Assembly: GCA_018400545.1 (NCBI GenBank)
Contig: JAGYLT010000066.1
Location: forward strand, 1-10,231
Source: Bacteroidales bacterium
GTDB taxonomy: Bacteria; Bacteroidota; Bacteroidia; Bacteroidales; 4484-276
DNA length: 10,231 nt
Direction of reading: 5' to 3'
The translations under genes and the position numbers were made by a program. Under the pieces are notes generated by a model. That model saw nothing but the letters and a program-made list of their open reading frames with translations, did no database searches and was not told where the DNA came from. Position 1 is the first letter of the stretch. Each line of letters begins with the position of its first letter. This document shows positions 1-6,362 of this stretch, piece after piece.

Positions 1-30
1 GGCAGTCAACTACTGTTAACTGCCTGATTT
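1..30. terminator. Hairpin next to the tRNA-Ala 3' end, possible terminator
   Basis: Bases 1-10 pair with 15-24 (GGCAGTCAAC with GTTAACTGCC, one G-T wobble) around a 4-nt loop TACT. The stem is followed on the plus strand by TGATTTTTA. It lies just downstream of the minus-strand tRNA gene, so it could end that transcript, but the bases that would hold the minus-strand T-run are outside the window. It could equally end a plus-strand gene to the left. The stem is directly visible; its role is inferred. Confidence 0.35.
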
Positions 31-36
31 TTAGAG

Positions 37-110
37 TGGAGCATAACGGAATCGAACCGTTGACCTTTTGACTGCCAGTCAAACGCTCTAGCCAACTGAG
101 CTAATGCCCC
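37..110 (-). tRNA. tRNA-Ala (anticodon GGC)
   Basis: The reverse complement folds into a complete 74-nt cloverleaf. The acceptor stem is GGGGCAT/ATGCTCC, the D-stem GCTC/GAGC, the anticodon stem TTTGA/TCAAA around loop CTGGCAG, and the T-stem AACGG/CCGTT around TTCGATT. The anticodon is GGC, reading the Ala codon GCC. The acceptor stem carries the G3:U70 wobble pair, the main identity element recognised by alanyl-tRNA synthetase, which independently supports the alanine call. The 3' CCA is not encoded (the gene ends TGCTCCA and is followed by CTCTAA), so it would be added after transcription. A broken copy of its 5' part lies immediately upstream at 134-250. Confidence 0.97.
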
Positions 111-133
111 AAATTTTAAGAACTGTTTATGGA

Positions 134-250
134 TCAAACGCTCTAGTCCCGAAAAATTAGAAAATCTGTGATTTTCTCAAATTTTCGAGGATGCTCGAAA
201 AATTAAGAAGCATAGCTTCTATTTTTCGGCACCAACTGAGCTAATGCCCC
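134..250 (-). pseudogene. Truncated tRNA-Ala 5' fragment, split by an insert
   Basis: On the minus strand, 232-250 is identical to nt 1-19 of the intact tRNA-Ala and 134-146 is identical to nt 20-32. Together they give a perfect 32-nt copy of the tRNA 5' part, interrupted in the D-loop by 85 bp (147-231). Identity stops at the end of the 5' strand of the anticodon stem; no anticodon loop, T-arm or 3' acceptor strand follows, so this cannot make a tRNA. The remaining spacer between it and the intact gene (111-133) is unremarkable. It could be a partial tandem duplication or an attachment-site relic of an integrated element; no integrase is present to decide. Bases 251-365 to its right hold no gene or clear signal. 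Confidence 0.85.
147..231. repeat. 85-bp palindromic insert (MITE-like) inside the tRNA remnant
   Basis: This segment separates the two pieces of the tRNA-Ala fragment. Its ends are an inverted repeat: CCGAAAAAT at 149-157 against ATTTTTCGG at 221-229, extendable to 11 positions with one mismatch. Inside are three consecutive hairpins: 159-166/170-177 (8 bp, loop TGT), 182-189/194-201 (8 bp, loop GATG) and 206-211/215-220 (6 bp, loop ATA). CGAAAAATTA also occurs as a direct repeat at 150-159 and 196-205. The segment has no coding capacity and no clear target-site duplication. Terminal inverted repeats and small size resemble a miniature non-autonomous element, but mobility is inferred only from the clean interruption of tRNA sequence. 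Confidence 0.7.
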
Positions 251-365
251 ATGATTTTCAAAAAGCGGCTGCAAAAATAATAATTTCTGCAATTCAGCAA
301 ATATTCTCCCCGAAATTAAAATCTGCCCGTTCGGCATTGATTTTTGCCTGTCCGGAACTTTCCGG

Positions 366-396
366 TTGCATCCGTGTTATTCCCGGTATATCATTG
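366..396 (+). promoter_or_regulatory. Candidate Bacteroidota-type promoter for the OB-fold/YceI pair
   Basis: TTG at 366-368 is followed after 20 nt by TATCATTG at 389-396, one mismatch from the Bacteroidota -7 consensus TAnnTTTG, at the spacing typical of this phylum. Transcription would begin around 403, about 20 nt before the ATG at 422. This also argues that the in-frame ATG at 344, which lies upstream of the promoter, is not the translation start. Short motifs of this kind arise by chance in AT-rich DNA. Confidence 0.35.
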
Positions 397-421
397 CAAA
401 GAATTTAATAACAATAATCAT

Positions 422-856
422 ATGAAAACCTGGATAAAAATATTGATTGCACTTGTCATCCTCGGCGCTGTCGGGGCATGGGCAGGATACACGTTTATTT
501 ACAACAAAGCACACACCGACTATGAAAAAGCAGACCCGGACTTCGTGCTGTCTGCCGCGGAATTGTACAACGCCTTTACCTCAAATGCTGAAGCCGCTGC
601 CAAAAATTACAACGGAAAGGTAATCCAGATTACCGGACAGATGAACACGGTAGAAGAAACGGATACGCTGGTCATCGGGGTTTTTGCTTTTGAGCAGGGC
701 ATGTTTGGCGCTGAAGGCATACGTGTAACCATTTTGCCCAATCACCAAGAAAAAATTCTCACTCACCCGCTTTCGGAGCAAATAACGCTAAAAGGTTTCT
801 GTTCGGGATATAACGGTACCGACGTGATCATCGAAAATGGTTCAGTTGTTAAGTAA
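422..856 (+). CDS. Membrane-anchored OB-fold (tRNA_anti-like) protein
   Basis: This 144-aa protein has one N-terminal hydrophobic segment (about residues 5-27, after MKTWIK) and a soluble domain of about 110 residues, presumably outside the cytoplasmic membrane. The soluble part (about 44-144) resembles the tRNA_anti-like OB-fold family common in Bacteroidota: an LYNAF helix, then GKVIQITGQM (65-74), and a closing ITLKGFCSGYNGTDVIIENG (121-140). The family has no established biochemical role, and the name does not imply tRNA binding here. An in-frame ATG at 344 would add 26 residues, but that places a non-signal-like sequence before the membrane segment, so 422 is preferred. The YceI gene follows 36 bp downstream, suggesting co-transcription. 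Fold assignment is moderately secure; function is unknown. Confidence 0.8.
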   Translation: MKTWIKILIALVILGAVGAWAGYTFIYNKAHTDYEKADPDFVLSAAELYNAFTSNAEAAAKNYNGKVIQITGQMNTVEETDTLVIGVFAFEQGMFGAEGIRVTILPNHQEKILTHPLSEQITLKGFCSGYNGTDVIIENGSVVK

Positions 857-892
857 ATTTTAAAATGTATAATCCATTAAATAAAGGAAAAA

Positions 893-1441
893 ATGAAGAC
901 TATAAGCAGTTTATTGATTGTAATGCTATTCATCAGCAGTTCAGCAATCGCACAAAAGTACATCACCAAAAATGGCAATATCAGCTTTTTCTCATCCACG
1001 CCGGTGGAGGACATCGAAGCACACAACAACCAGGTAAATGCAGCCCTGGACACTGAATCCGGAGATTTTGTGTTTAAGGTGCTCATCAAATCCTTTAAGT
1101 TTGAAAAAGCGCTGATGCAGGAGCATTTCAACGAAAATTATATGGAATCTCACAAATACCCCAACGCCACTTTTGTTGGTAAGCTGAAAAATGCAAATGA
1201 GATCAATTTTTCGAAACCCGGGAAGTATGATGCTACCATCGCAGGTAAACTCACCATTCACGGGGTTACGCAGGATATTACCGAATCAGGCACTTTTGAA
1301 GTGGAAGGGGATGCCATACATGGCAAATCAAAGTTTATGGTAAGAGTGGCTGATTATGATATCAAAATTCCAAAAACGGTAATTAACAATATCGCCAAAG
1401 AGATTGAAGTAACTGTTGATGTAAGCCTTAAGCCGCTGTAA
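893..1441 (+). CDS. YceI-family periplasmic/secreted protein
   Basis: This 182-aa protein has a clear signal peptide (residues 1-20, probable cleavage after SSSAIA) followed by one YceI domain of normal length. Family hallmarks are the HFNENYMESHKYPNATFVGK stretch (78-97) and GKLTIHGVTQDI (118-129). YceI proteins are lipocalin-like beta-barrels that bind long amphiphilic or isoprenoid molecules, such as polyprenyl or quinone-like ligands, outside the cytoplasm; the ligand here cannot be read from sequence. AAGGA at 884-888 lies 4 nt before the ATG and may serve as a ribosome binding site. The gene is the second of a two-gene unit with the OB-fold gene and is followed by a strong terminator at 1472. 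Confidence 0.93.
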   Translation: MKTISSLLIVMLFISSSAIAQKYITKNGNISFFSSTPVEDIEAHNNQVNAALDTESGDFVFKVLIKSFKFEKALMQEHFNENYMESHKYPNATFVGKLKNANEINFSKPGKYDATIAGKLTIHGVTQDITESGTFEVEGDAIHGKSKFMVRVADYDIKIPKTVINNIAKEIEVTVDVSLKPL

Positions 1442-1471
1442 CCGATTTTATCATTTCTCAACATAACCCTC

Positions 1472-1500
1472 AACCTCCCGCATTTCCGGGAGGTTTTTTT
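1472..1500 (+). terminator. Rho-independent terminator after the YceI gene
   Basis: A perfect 9-bp GC-rich stem, AACCTCCCG (1472-1480) with CGGGAGGTT (1487-1495), surrounds the 6-nt loop CATTTC and runs directly into a T-tract ending at 1500. It starts 30 nt past the YceI stop codon. On the minus strand no T-run follows the stem, so it should act mainly on the plus-strand unit, although it lies between convergent genes. Confidence 0.92.
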
Positions 1501-1507
1501 GTGCTGA

Positions 1508-2257
1508 TTAATCTTTCTCTACAGAAACAATTACCTGGTCCACTATTTCCAAAGCAGAAGACAGGGTTGACAAATCGGTATAAATTTTCCCGTCTTTTCC
1601 GGAATAGTGACCATGACCAGCGGGTTGAAGCTGATACTCCTTTTTCGGATCGTCAAAATCAATTACAGCGGAATAAACCACCGAAGGTTGCGATGAGGTT
1701 TTATAATCCTGATCATCCGGGTATTTGCTGTTCGTCCAGAAATCGTTCCAGTCCCACGACTGGTTGATCTCAAAAAGCACTTTCACCCTGCCGCTTAAAG
1801 TTTCGGGAGTTCTGCTGTAAACGGCAAAATCCGCTTCCGGAGTGGCTGAGGTAAATGCGTCGGGAACCGGGTTTTCACGGGTAGGCATAAAATGGCCATC
1901 ACCGGATTTAATGCCACGGCTGTGCGCCCATACCGGCAGTGATGCAGGCCTGATGGCTACACCAGGCTCCCATTGTCCACCGTTCTTAACGGCATATTTA
2001 AAATATCCCTTAGCCACCGATTCGTTTACGTAAATCGTTTGTAAAAAATTTCCATCCATATCCTCCAGCCAGGCCGCCATCATCGGGTGGTTGTGTTCTT
2101 CTCCGGTAGTTACTGTAAGTACAACCTTTGGGCCTTTTCCATCAACATTGGTCCTGATAATTTCCTTTTCCTGTGTTTGCGAAAAAGTGGGATTGAAGCC
2201 GAACATGATCAGCATAAGGACTACAAAAAAGAATGTAATGCGATTCATGATTTCCAT
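1508..2257 (-). CDS. Secreted His-containing protein, possibly DUF2271-like
   Basis: This 249-aa protein has an N-terminal signal peptide (hydrophobic segment about residues 8-22, probable cleavage near TFS-QT at 26-27) and no further membrane segment. A second possible start is Met4 (2248), which would give the more usual MNR-type signal peptide. The segment HPMMAAWLEDMDGNFLQTIY (57-76) resembles predicted periplasmic DUF2271-type proteins, but the match is from memory and weak. Other notable stretches are EEHNHP (53-58), WAHSRG (110-115) and GHGHYSGKDGKIY (214-226); the clustered histidines could bind metal or heme. The C-terminal part has the pattern PSVVYSAVIDF followed by GHGHYSGKDG. It lies 30 bp downstream of the TonB receptor on the same strand, so it is probably co-transcribed and exported to the same compartment. 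The function is not known. Confidence 0.8.
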   Translation of the reverse strand: MEIMNRITFFFVVLMLIMFGFNPTFSQTQEKEIIRTNVDGKGPKVVLTVTTGEEHNHPMMAAWLEDMDGNFLQTIYVNESVAKGYFKYAVKNGGQWEPGVAIRPASLPVWAHSRGIKSGDGHFMPTRENPVPDAFTSATPEADFAVYSRTPETLSGRVKVLFEINQSWDWNDFWTNSKYPDDQDYKTSSQPSVVYSAVIDFDDPKKEYQLQPAGHGHYSGKDGKIYTDLSTLSSALEIVDQVIVSVEKD

Positions 2258-2287
2258 TTTTGTTTATGTGTAAAAATAAGCAAAACG

Positions 2288-4693
2288 TTAAAATTCAACC
2301 ATGATGCCAATGGTAGGCAAAACGGTTCCCGATGTGGTTTGTAATTCTTCCAGCTGATAGCGCTGCTCCGATGGCGGAGCATCCGGGTTGACGATGATCG
2401 GCTCGCCCTGGGCATTCAATTCGCGGATATAAATTGGCGGGCTTTCCGATTGAAAATTATACAGGTTTTGGATATCCACATACACCATCAGCGACCACTT
2501 ATCGAAAAAATATTGCTTATCCACCCGCACATCCAGCTGGTGGAATGGCGCAAGCCGCATTGTATTAAACGCATCAAAATTCAGATAAGGCCCACCCTGC
2601 ACATTCCAGGCCTGCACCAGGCTGGATTTATCCTCATCGAAAGGCGTGTAGGGCGTTCCGCCAACATACCGCCATTTACCCCCCACATTCCAGTTTTTCT
2701 TGAGTTTGCGCAACAGGGTGAGGTTCAGCAGGTGCTTGTTGTCCCATGCAGCCGGGATATATTCGCCATTTTTGTCTTCAAATTTACTGCGCACAAAAGT
2801 GTATGATAATATTGTGTTAAACCCAAAGAAATCCGTATCCCTTGCAAAAACCTCAAACCCATAGGCCTGCCCTTTATCCGTTGACACAACCTCCTCGTTG
2901 CCAAACACCCCGAAATCGCCGCCTTTGCTGGCAATACTCACCGAGTCGAGTACCGAAAAGGGATAATCGTTATAGAATTTGTAAAAACCTTCTACCGAAA
3001 GCTTTGATTGCTCATCCGGACGATGCTCAACACCTGCCACCACATGGTTCACCTCGATGTATTTCAGTCCGTTTTCTTTATTTACAAAAGAACCTGCATT
3101 ATCCGTAAAGCCAAGCGTGGTATATGCAGGCCGCTGATAATATCTTCCGGTGTTGCCATTCAGGAACCATTTTTCGGTAAGGGCATAGGATAGCGAAAAA
3201 CGCGGTGAAAACTGGTCGATCATATTCGACATGGTAGCTGAATAATCATTGGCATCCATGCGTGCTCCCAGCGAAAGCGTAAGCCGCTCATTCAAAACCG
3301 GCCTGCTTATCTGACCAAAAGCACTCCAGCTCCAGAGATCCAGATCTGCCTTCCGGTTAAACGCGATCACCTGATCTTCGATGAATTGTTTCTGGAATGT
3401 ATTATCGGTATAATTTGCAAGCTGCAAACCTGCGCCGTATTCGTAATTCCACCCGTTTTTACTTCCGGTAAATTCGTAGCGAAGCTTGTTTTCGGTTTCA
3501 GTTGAGTTATAGTCAAAGGTTTTGCGCGATTCTTCTTCAATATTATCACGATATTTGATCGCTTGATTGTCTAATGCATTGCGGCTGAGCACCACCTGGT
3601 GAAATCCATTTCTGGAAAAGTGTTTGTAAACCGCGCCCACTGTATAACTCCACTGGTTATTCTCGGGTAACGTCCCAAGGATGAATTGCTGTTCGGCATC
3701 CGGATTTTCAATCCCCGTATTTAAAACATTGTTGTCGATGGCCCCAAGCCCGATGAAGGTAAGCTGATTTTTTTTGTTGATATTCCACTTGTATTTAAAC
3801 TGCGCGTCGTTGTAGGTGGGCAGAAAAGGTAACCCAAGCACATCAAACAAAAATTGCAGATAGGACCGGCGCACCGAAAATATCAATCCTGAATTTTCGG
3901 ATACAGGCCCGTTGGCAGTAAAACCCAGATCGGTGGCCCCAATCGTTGCCCGGTAAGTCCACTTGTCTTTATTGGGTTCAACCATCCTGAAATCGATCAC
4001 CGAGCTGAGTGCATTCCCCCGTTTTGCAGGAAATGCCCCGGAATAGAAATTCACTTCCCTGATAAAATCCACATTGATGATTCCAACCGGGCCACCTGAG
4101 GCTCCCTGCGTTGAAAAGTGATTGATGGTTGGTATTTCCACGCCTTCAAGAAAGAATGAATTTTCACTTGGGCCACCACCCCTTACAATCACATCATTGC
4201 GCTGGGCTGGTGTGGAAGCTACTCCCGGCAGCGACTGGATCACTTTTGAAATATCACGATTGGCTCCCGGATTGCGTTCGATTTCCGAGATATTCAGCCT
4301 GCGCAGTGAAACCGGACTTTCCTGATCACGTGCGAATGGTGATGCCCGCACCACCACTTCCTCCAGATCCACGCTGGTTTCTTTCAGTGGGAGTTCAATA
4401 AAAATTGCTTTTGCATTGGTTACTAAAAAATCTTCCGAAATGTACTTTTCATAACCAACGGATGTGGCCACAAGTTTGGTAAAACCAGGTTCCAGGCCGG
4501 TAAAAATGAAATTACCATCCAGATCCGAAGTGGTTCCGATATTGGTTCCAAAGATGATGATGTTTGTAAACGGCAGTGGCTCATTGTTTTTCGAATCGAA
4601 AACCCTGCCTTCGATTCGCCCGGACTGGGCATGTATGCTGAGAGAGATTAGCACAAGCGATACCAGTGCCACAATGCTTCTTATTTTCCACAT
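2288..4693 (-). CDS. TonB-dependent outer-membrane receptor
   Basis: This 801-aa protein starts with a signal peptide (residues 1-23, ending SIHAQ). A carboxypeptidase-regulatory-like beta-sandwich domain follows (about 25-105, with GRIEGRVFD and a GYEKY strand), typical of Bacteroidota receptors. The plug domain (about 120-235) contains DISKVIQSLPGV, DVIVRGGGPSENSFFLEGVE and FPAKRGNALSSVIDFR. The rest is a beta-barrel ending in a terminal Phe (IMVEF), the usual outer-membrane insertion signal. Such receptors import ligands with energy from TonB-ExbBD. It is shorter than SusC proteins (about 1000 aa) and no SusD gene is adjacent, so polysaccharide uptake is less likely than metal, siderophore, cofactor or small-molecule uptake; the substrate is unknown. 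It heads a probable two-gene unit with the secreted protein at 1508. No convincing promoter was found in the 137-bp gap upstream. Confidence 0.95.
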   Translation of the reverse strand: MWKIRSIVALVSLVLISLSIHAQSGRIEGRVFDSKNNEPLPFTNIIIFGTNIGTTSDLDGNFIFTGLEPGFTKLVATSVGYEKYISEDFLVTNAKAIFIELPLKETSVDLEEVVVRASPFARDQESPVSLRRLNISEIERNPGANRDISKVIQSLPGVASTPAQRNDVIVRGGGPSENSFFLEGVEIPTINHFSTQGASGGPVGIINVDFIREVNFYSGAFPAKRGNALSSVIDFRMVEPNKDKWTYRATIGATDLGFTANGPVSENSGLIFSVRRSYLQFLFDVLGLPFLPTYNDAQFKYKWNINKKNQLTFIGLGAIDNNVLNTGIENPDAEQQFILGTLPENNQWSYTVGAVYKHFSRNGFHQVVLSRNALDNQAIKYRDNIEEESRKTFDYNSTETENKLRYEFTGSKNGWNYEYGAGLQLANYTDNTFQKQFIEDQVIAFNRKADLDLWSWSAFGQISRPVLNERLTLSLGARMDANDYSATMSNMIDQFSPRFSLSYALTEKWFLNGNTGRYYQRPAYTTLGFTDNAGSFVNKENGLKYIEVNHVVAGVEHRPDEQSKLSVEGFYKFYNDYPFSVLDSVSIASKGGDFGVFGNEEVVSTDKGQAYGFEVFARDTDFFGFNTILSYTFVRSKFEDKNGEYIPAAWDNKHLLNLTLLRKLKKNWNVGGKWRYVGGTPYTPFDEDKSSLVQAWNVQGGPYLNFDAFNTMRLAPFHQLDVRVDKQYFFDKWSLMVYVDIQNLYNFQSESPPIYIRELNAQGEPIIVNPDAPPSEQRYQLEELQTTSGTVLPTIGIMVEF

Positions 4694-4830
4694 TTTATAA
4701 CTTCATTTGATTTTTTATCCTCATATTGTCTAAATGTTATCAACAATAATTAAACAGTTATGTTTGTCCTGAAAATTAAAAAAAGTTAGGATTAAATAAT
4801 GGTGAAGAATCTACGCACTACTTTGGTTAA

Positions 4831-5745
4831 TCAGGCATTGAAAATACTCGTAAGCGCAGGCCTTAGCTCTTCAAACTGGAATGTAAATCCTTCTTCTTCC
4901 AGGCGTTTGGGGACAACCTTTTGGCTGGCCAGCAACATTTCTTCACCCATCTGCCCCATTACCGTTTTTATGACTATTGCCGGAACGTGCGCCCATGAAT
5001 GCCTGTGTAAAACCTTTCCAAGTTCGCGGGCAAACGTTTTCATGGTGACGGGTTCGGGGGCAGTGAGGTTATAAATCCCTGAAGCATCTTTGTTTTCGAG
5101 AAAGAACAGGATTGCCCTTACTTCATCGTCGATATGAATCCACGACATCCACTGTTTACCCGAACCGAGGTGACCACCAACGCCAATCTTAAAAGGCCTT
5201 GCCATTTCCTTTAGGGCTCCTCCATTCTGATCAAGCACAATACCGGTGCGCAGCAAAACCAACCTGACTTCCGGATCAAGCCCTGCAGTTGCATCCTCCC
5301 ATTTTTTTGTTACTTCGGCAAGAAAAGTGTTGCCCGCGGGTGAATTTTCATTCATTTCATTTTTCAAATCCGAACCGTAGTATCCGATAGCCGAAGCCTG
5401 TATCAAAACCGCCGGTTTAACTTCCATTTTATTGATGGCCTCCACAACAGCCTGTACCGATTCAGTCCGGCTGTTGATGATTTCAGCTTTGCGTTTCCGG
5501 GTCCAGCGGCCTGCAGCAAGGTTTTCTCCTGCCAGGTTAATCACTGCCCATGAACCTTCCAGGATAGAAGTCAGATCCTGGCTTGATTTCGCATCCCATG
5601 AGCAAAACTCAGCATGCTCGCCAAGCTGTTCCCTGGCGGATTCGGCATCACGCGAAACCACAGTAAGATCAAACTCCTCCTTATCAAGCATGGCAAAGAG
5701 CCTGCTTCCGATAAAACCCGTTGCACCTATGATTACGATTTTCAT
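4831..5745 (-). CDS. TIGR01777-family SDR epimerase (YfcH/SDR39U1-like)
   Basis: This 304-aa cytoplasmic protein is an extended short-chain dehydrogenase/reductase of full family length. The N-terminal Rossmann motif is GATGFIG (7-13), which binds NAD(P). NLAGENLAAGRW (70-81), ASAIGYYG (117-124, containing the catalytic-region Tyr) and MSWIHIDD (200-207) are characteristic of the TIGR01777 group. The C-terminal part (about 250-300) matches the DUF1731 domain of these proteins. E. coli YfcH and human SDR39U1 belong here; the substrate of the family is not established, so 'nucleoside-diphosphate-sugar epimerase' names in databases are only by similarity. It lies 52 bp downstream of bcp on the same strand and may be co-transcribed with it. 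Confidence 0.93.
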   Translation of the reverse strand: MKIVIIGATGFIGSRLFAMLDKEEFDLTVVSRDAESAREQLGEHAEFCSWDAKSSQDLTSILEGSWAVINLAGENLAAGRWTRKRKAEIINSRTESVQAVVEAINKMEVKPAVLIQASAIGYYGSDLKNEMNENSPAGNTFLAEVTKKWEDATAGLDPEVRLVLLRTGIVLDQNGGALKEMARPFKIGVGGHLGSGKQWMSWIHIDDEVRAILFFLENKDASGIYNLTAPEPVTMKTFARELGKVLHRHSWAHVPAIVIKTVMGQMGEEMLLASQKVVPKRLEEEGFTFQFEELRPALTSIFNA

Positions 5746-5797
5746 TTTTTAAAGTTTATGCAAATGTCTGAAAAATAATGCCAAAAACCCAACAGAA

Positions 5798-6256
5798 TCA
5801 GTTGAGTTGTTTCAGGATTTTAATGGCTTCCTCCACATGTTTCGTCGCATTAAACTGCGAATTGAAAACATGCTTCACAACTCCCTTTTTATCAACAATG
5901 TAGGTAACCCTTCCCGGCAAAAGCCCCAGCATATCAGAAGGAACGCCGAAAGCTTTCCTTACCTTTTTGTTTACGTCGCTGAGCAATGTGAAAGGGAGAT
6001 TATGCTTTTCCGCAAATTGTTTGTGTTTTTTCACGGAATCCGAACTGATGCCGATCACCCTTGCACCCGAATCATCAAAGTCGGCAAACTGATCGCGAAA
6101 CGAACAGGCTTCAGCAGTGCAGCCGGGGGTATCATCTTTTGGATAAAAATATATTACCAGATTGGATTTTCCAATCAGGTGATCGATATCAACTTTTTCG
6201 CCATTTTGATCAGGCAAAGCAAACGATGGTATTTTATCTCCGGTTTTTATTTTCAT
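5798..6256 (-). CDS. bcp: Thioredoxin-dependent peroxiredoxin (Bcp/PrxQ)
   Basis: This 152-aa protein has the normal length of the PrxQ/Bcp class and reduces hydrogen peroxide and organic hydroperoxides with electrons from thioredoxin. The active-site segment YPKDDTPGCTAEACSFRD (38-55) holds the peroxidatic Cys46 and a resolving Cys51. This C-x4-C spacing marks the atypical 2-Cys PrxQ type, which forms an intramolecular disulfide. There is no signal peptide, so it is cytosolic. The start at 6256 gives the standard MKIKTGDKIPSFALPDQNG N-terminus. A 106-bp gap separates it from the photolyase gene upstream, so it may have its own promoter, though none was recognised. The SDR gene follows after 52 bp. 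Confidence 0.97.
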   Translation of the reverse strand: MKIKTGDKIPSFALPDQNGEKVDIDHLIGKSNLVIYFYPKDDTPGCTAEACSFRDQFADFDDSGARVIGISSDSVKKHKQFAEKHNLPFTLLSDVNKKVRKAFGVPSDMLGLLPGRVTYIVDKKGVVKHVFNSQFNATKHVEEAIKILKQLN

Positions 6257-6362
6257 TCCTTCATATTTAGTTTATATAGATAAAAGGAAAATCAGAACGT
6301 TTTGTTTACCAGTGTCGGGAAAAACTTCATGATAACGCTGCGGTTAAAAAAATTTCCGGCGA

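Noticed and set aside
147..231. CRISPR repeat or intrinsic terminator
   Set aside because: There is no regularly spaced repeat-spacer pattern. The stems are AT-rich with short loops and none is a GC-rich stem followed by a T-run.
37..250. A single split or intron-containing tRNA gene
   Set aside because: The tRNA at 37-110 is already complete. The right-hand fragment carries only nt 1-32 of a second copy and no 3' half, so it cannot form a tRNA even after removing the insert.
344..421. Upstream in-frame ATG extending the OB-fold protein by 26 residues
   Set aside because: The added sequence does not look like an N-terminal signal, displaces the membrane segment from the start, and lies mostly upstream of a plausible promoter at 366-396. 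The ATG at 422 gives a normal membrane-anchored N-terminus.
2450..4401. Several open frames of 60-120 codons on the plus strand within the receptor gene
   Set aside because: They overlap the full-length TonB receptor frame on the other strand, which shows continuous family motifs. None has a signal, domain or start context of its own.
4694..4830. Promoter for the TonB receptor
   Set aside because: TAACTTTT and TAACATTTAG on the minus strand only partly resemble the -7 consensus, and neither has a correctly spaced upstream TTG, so no site is called.
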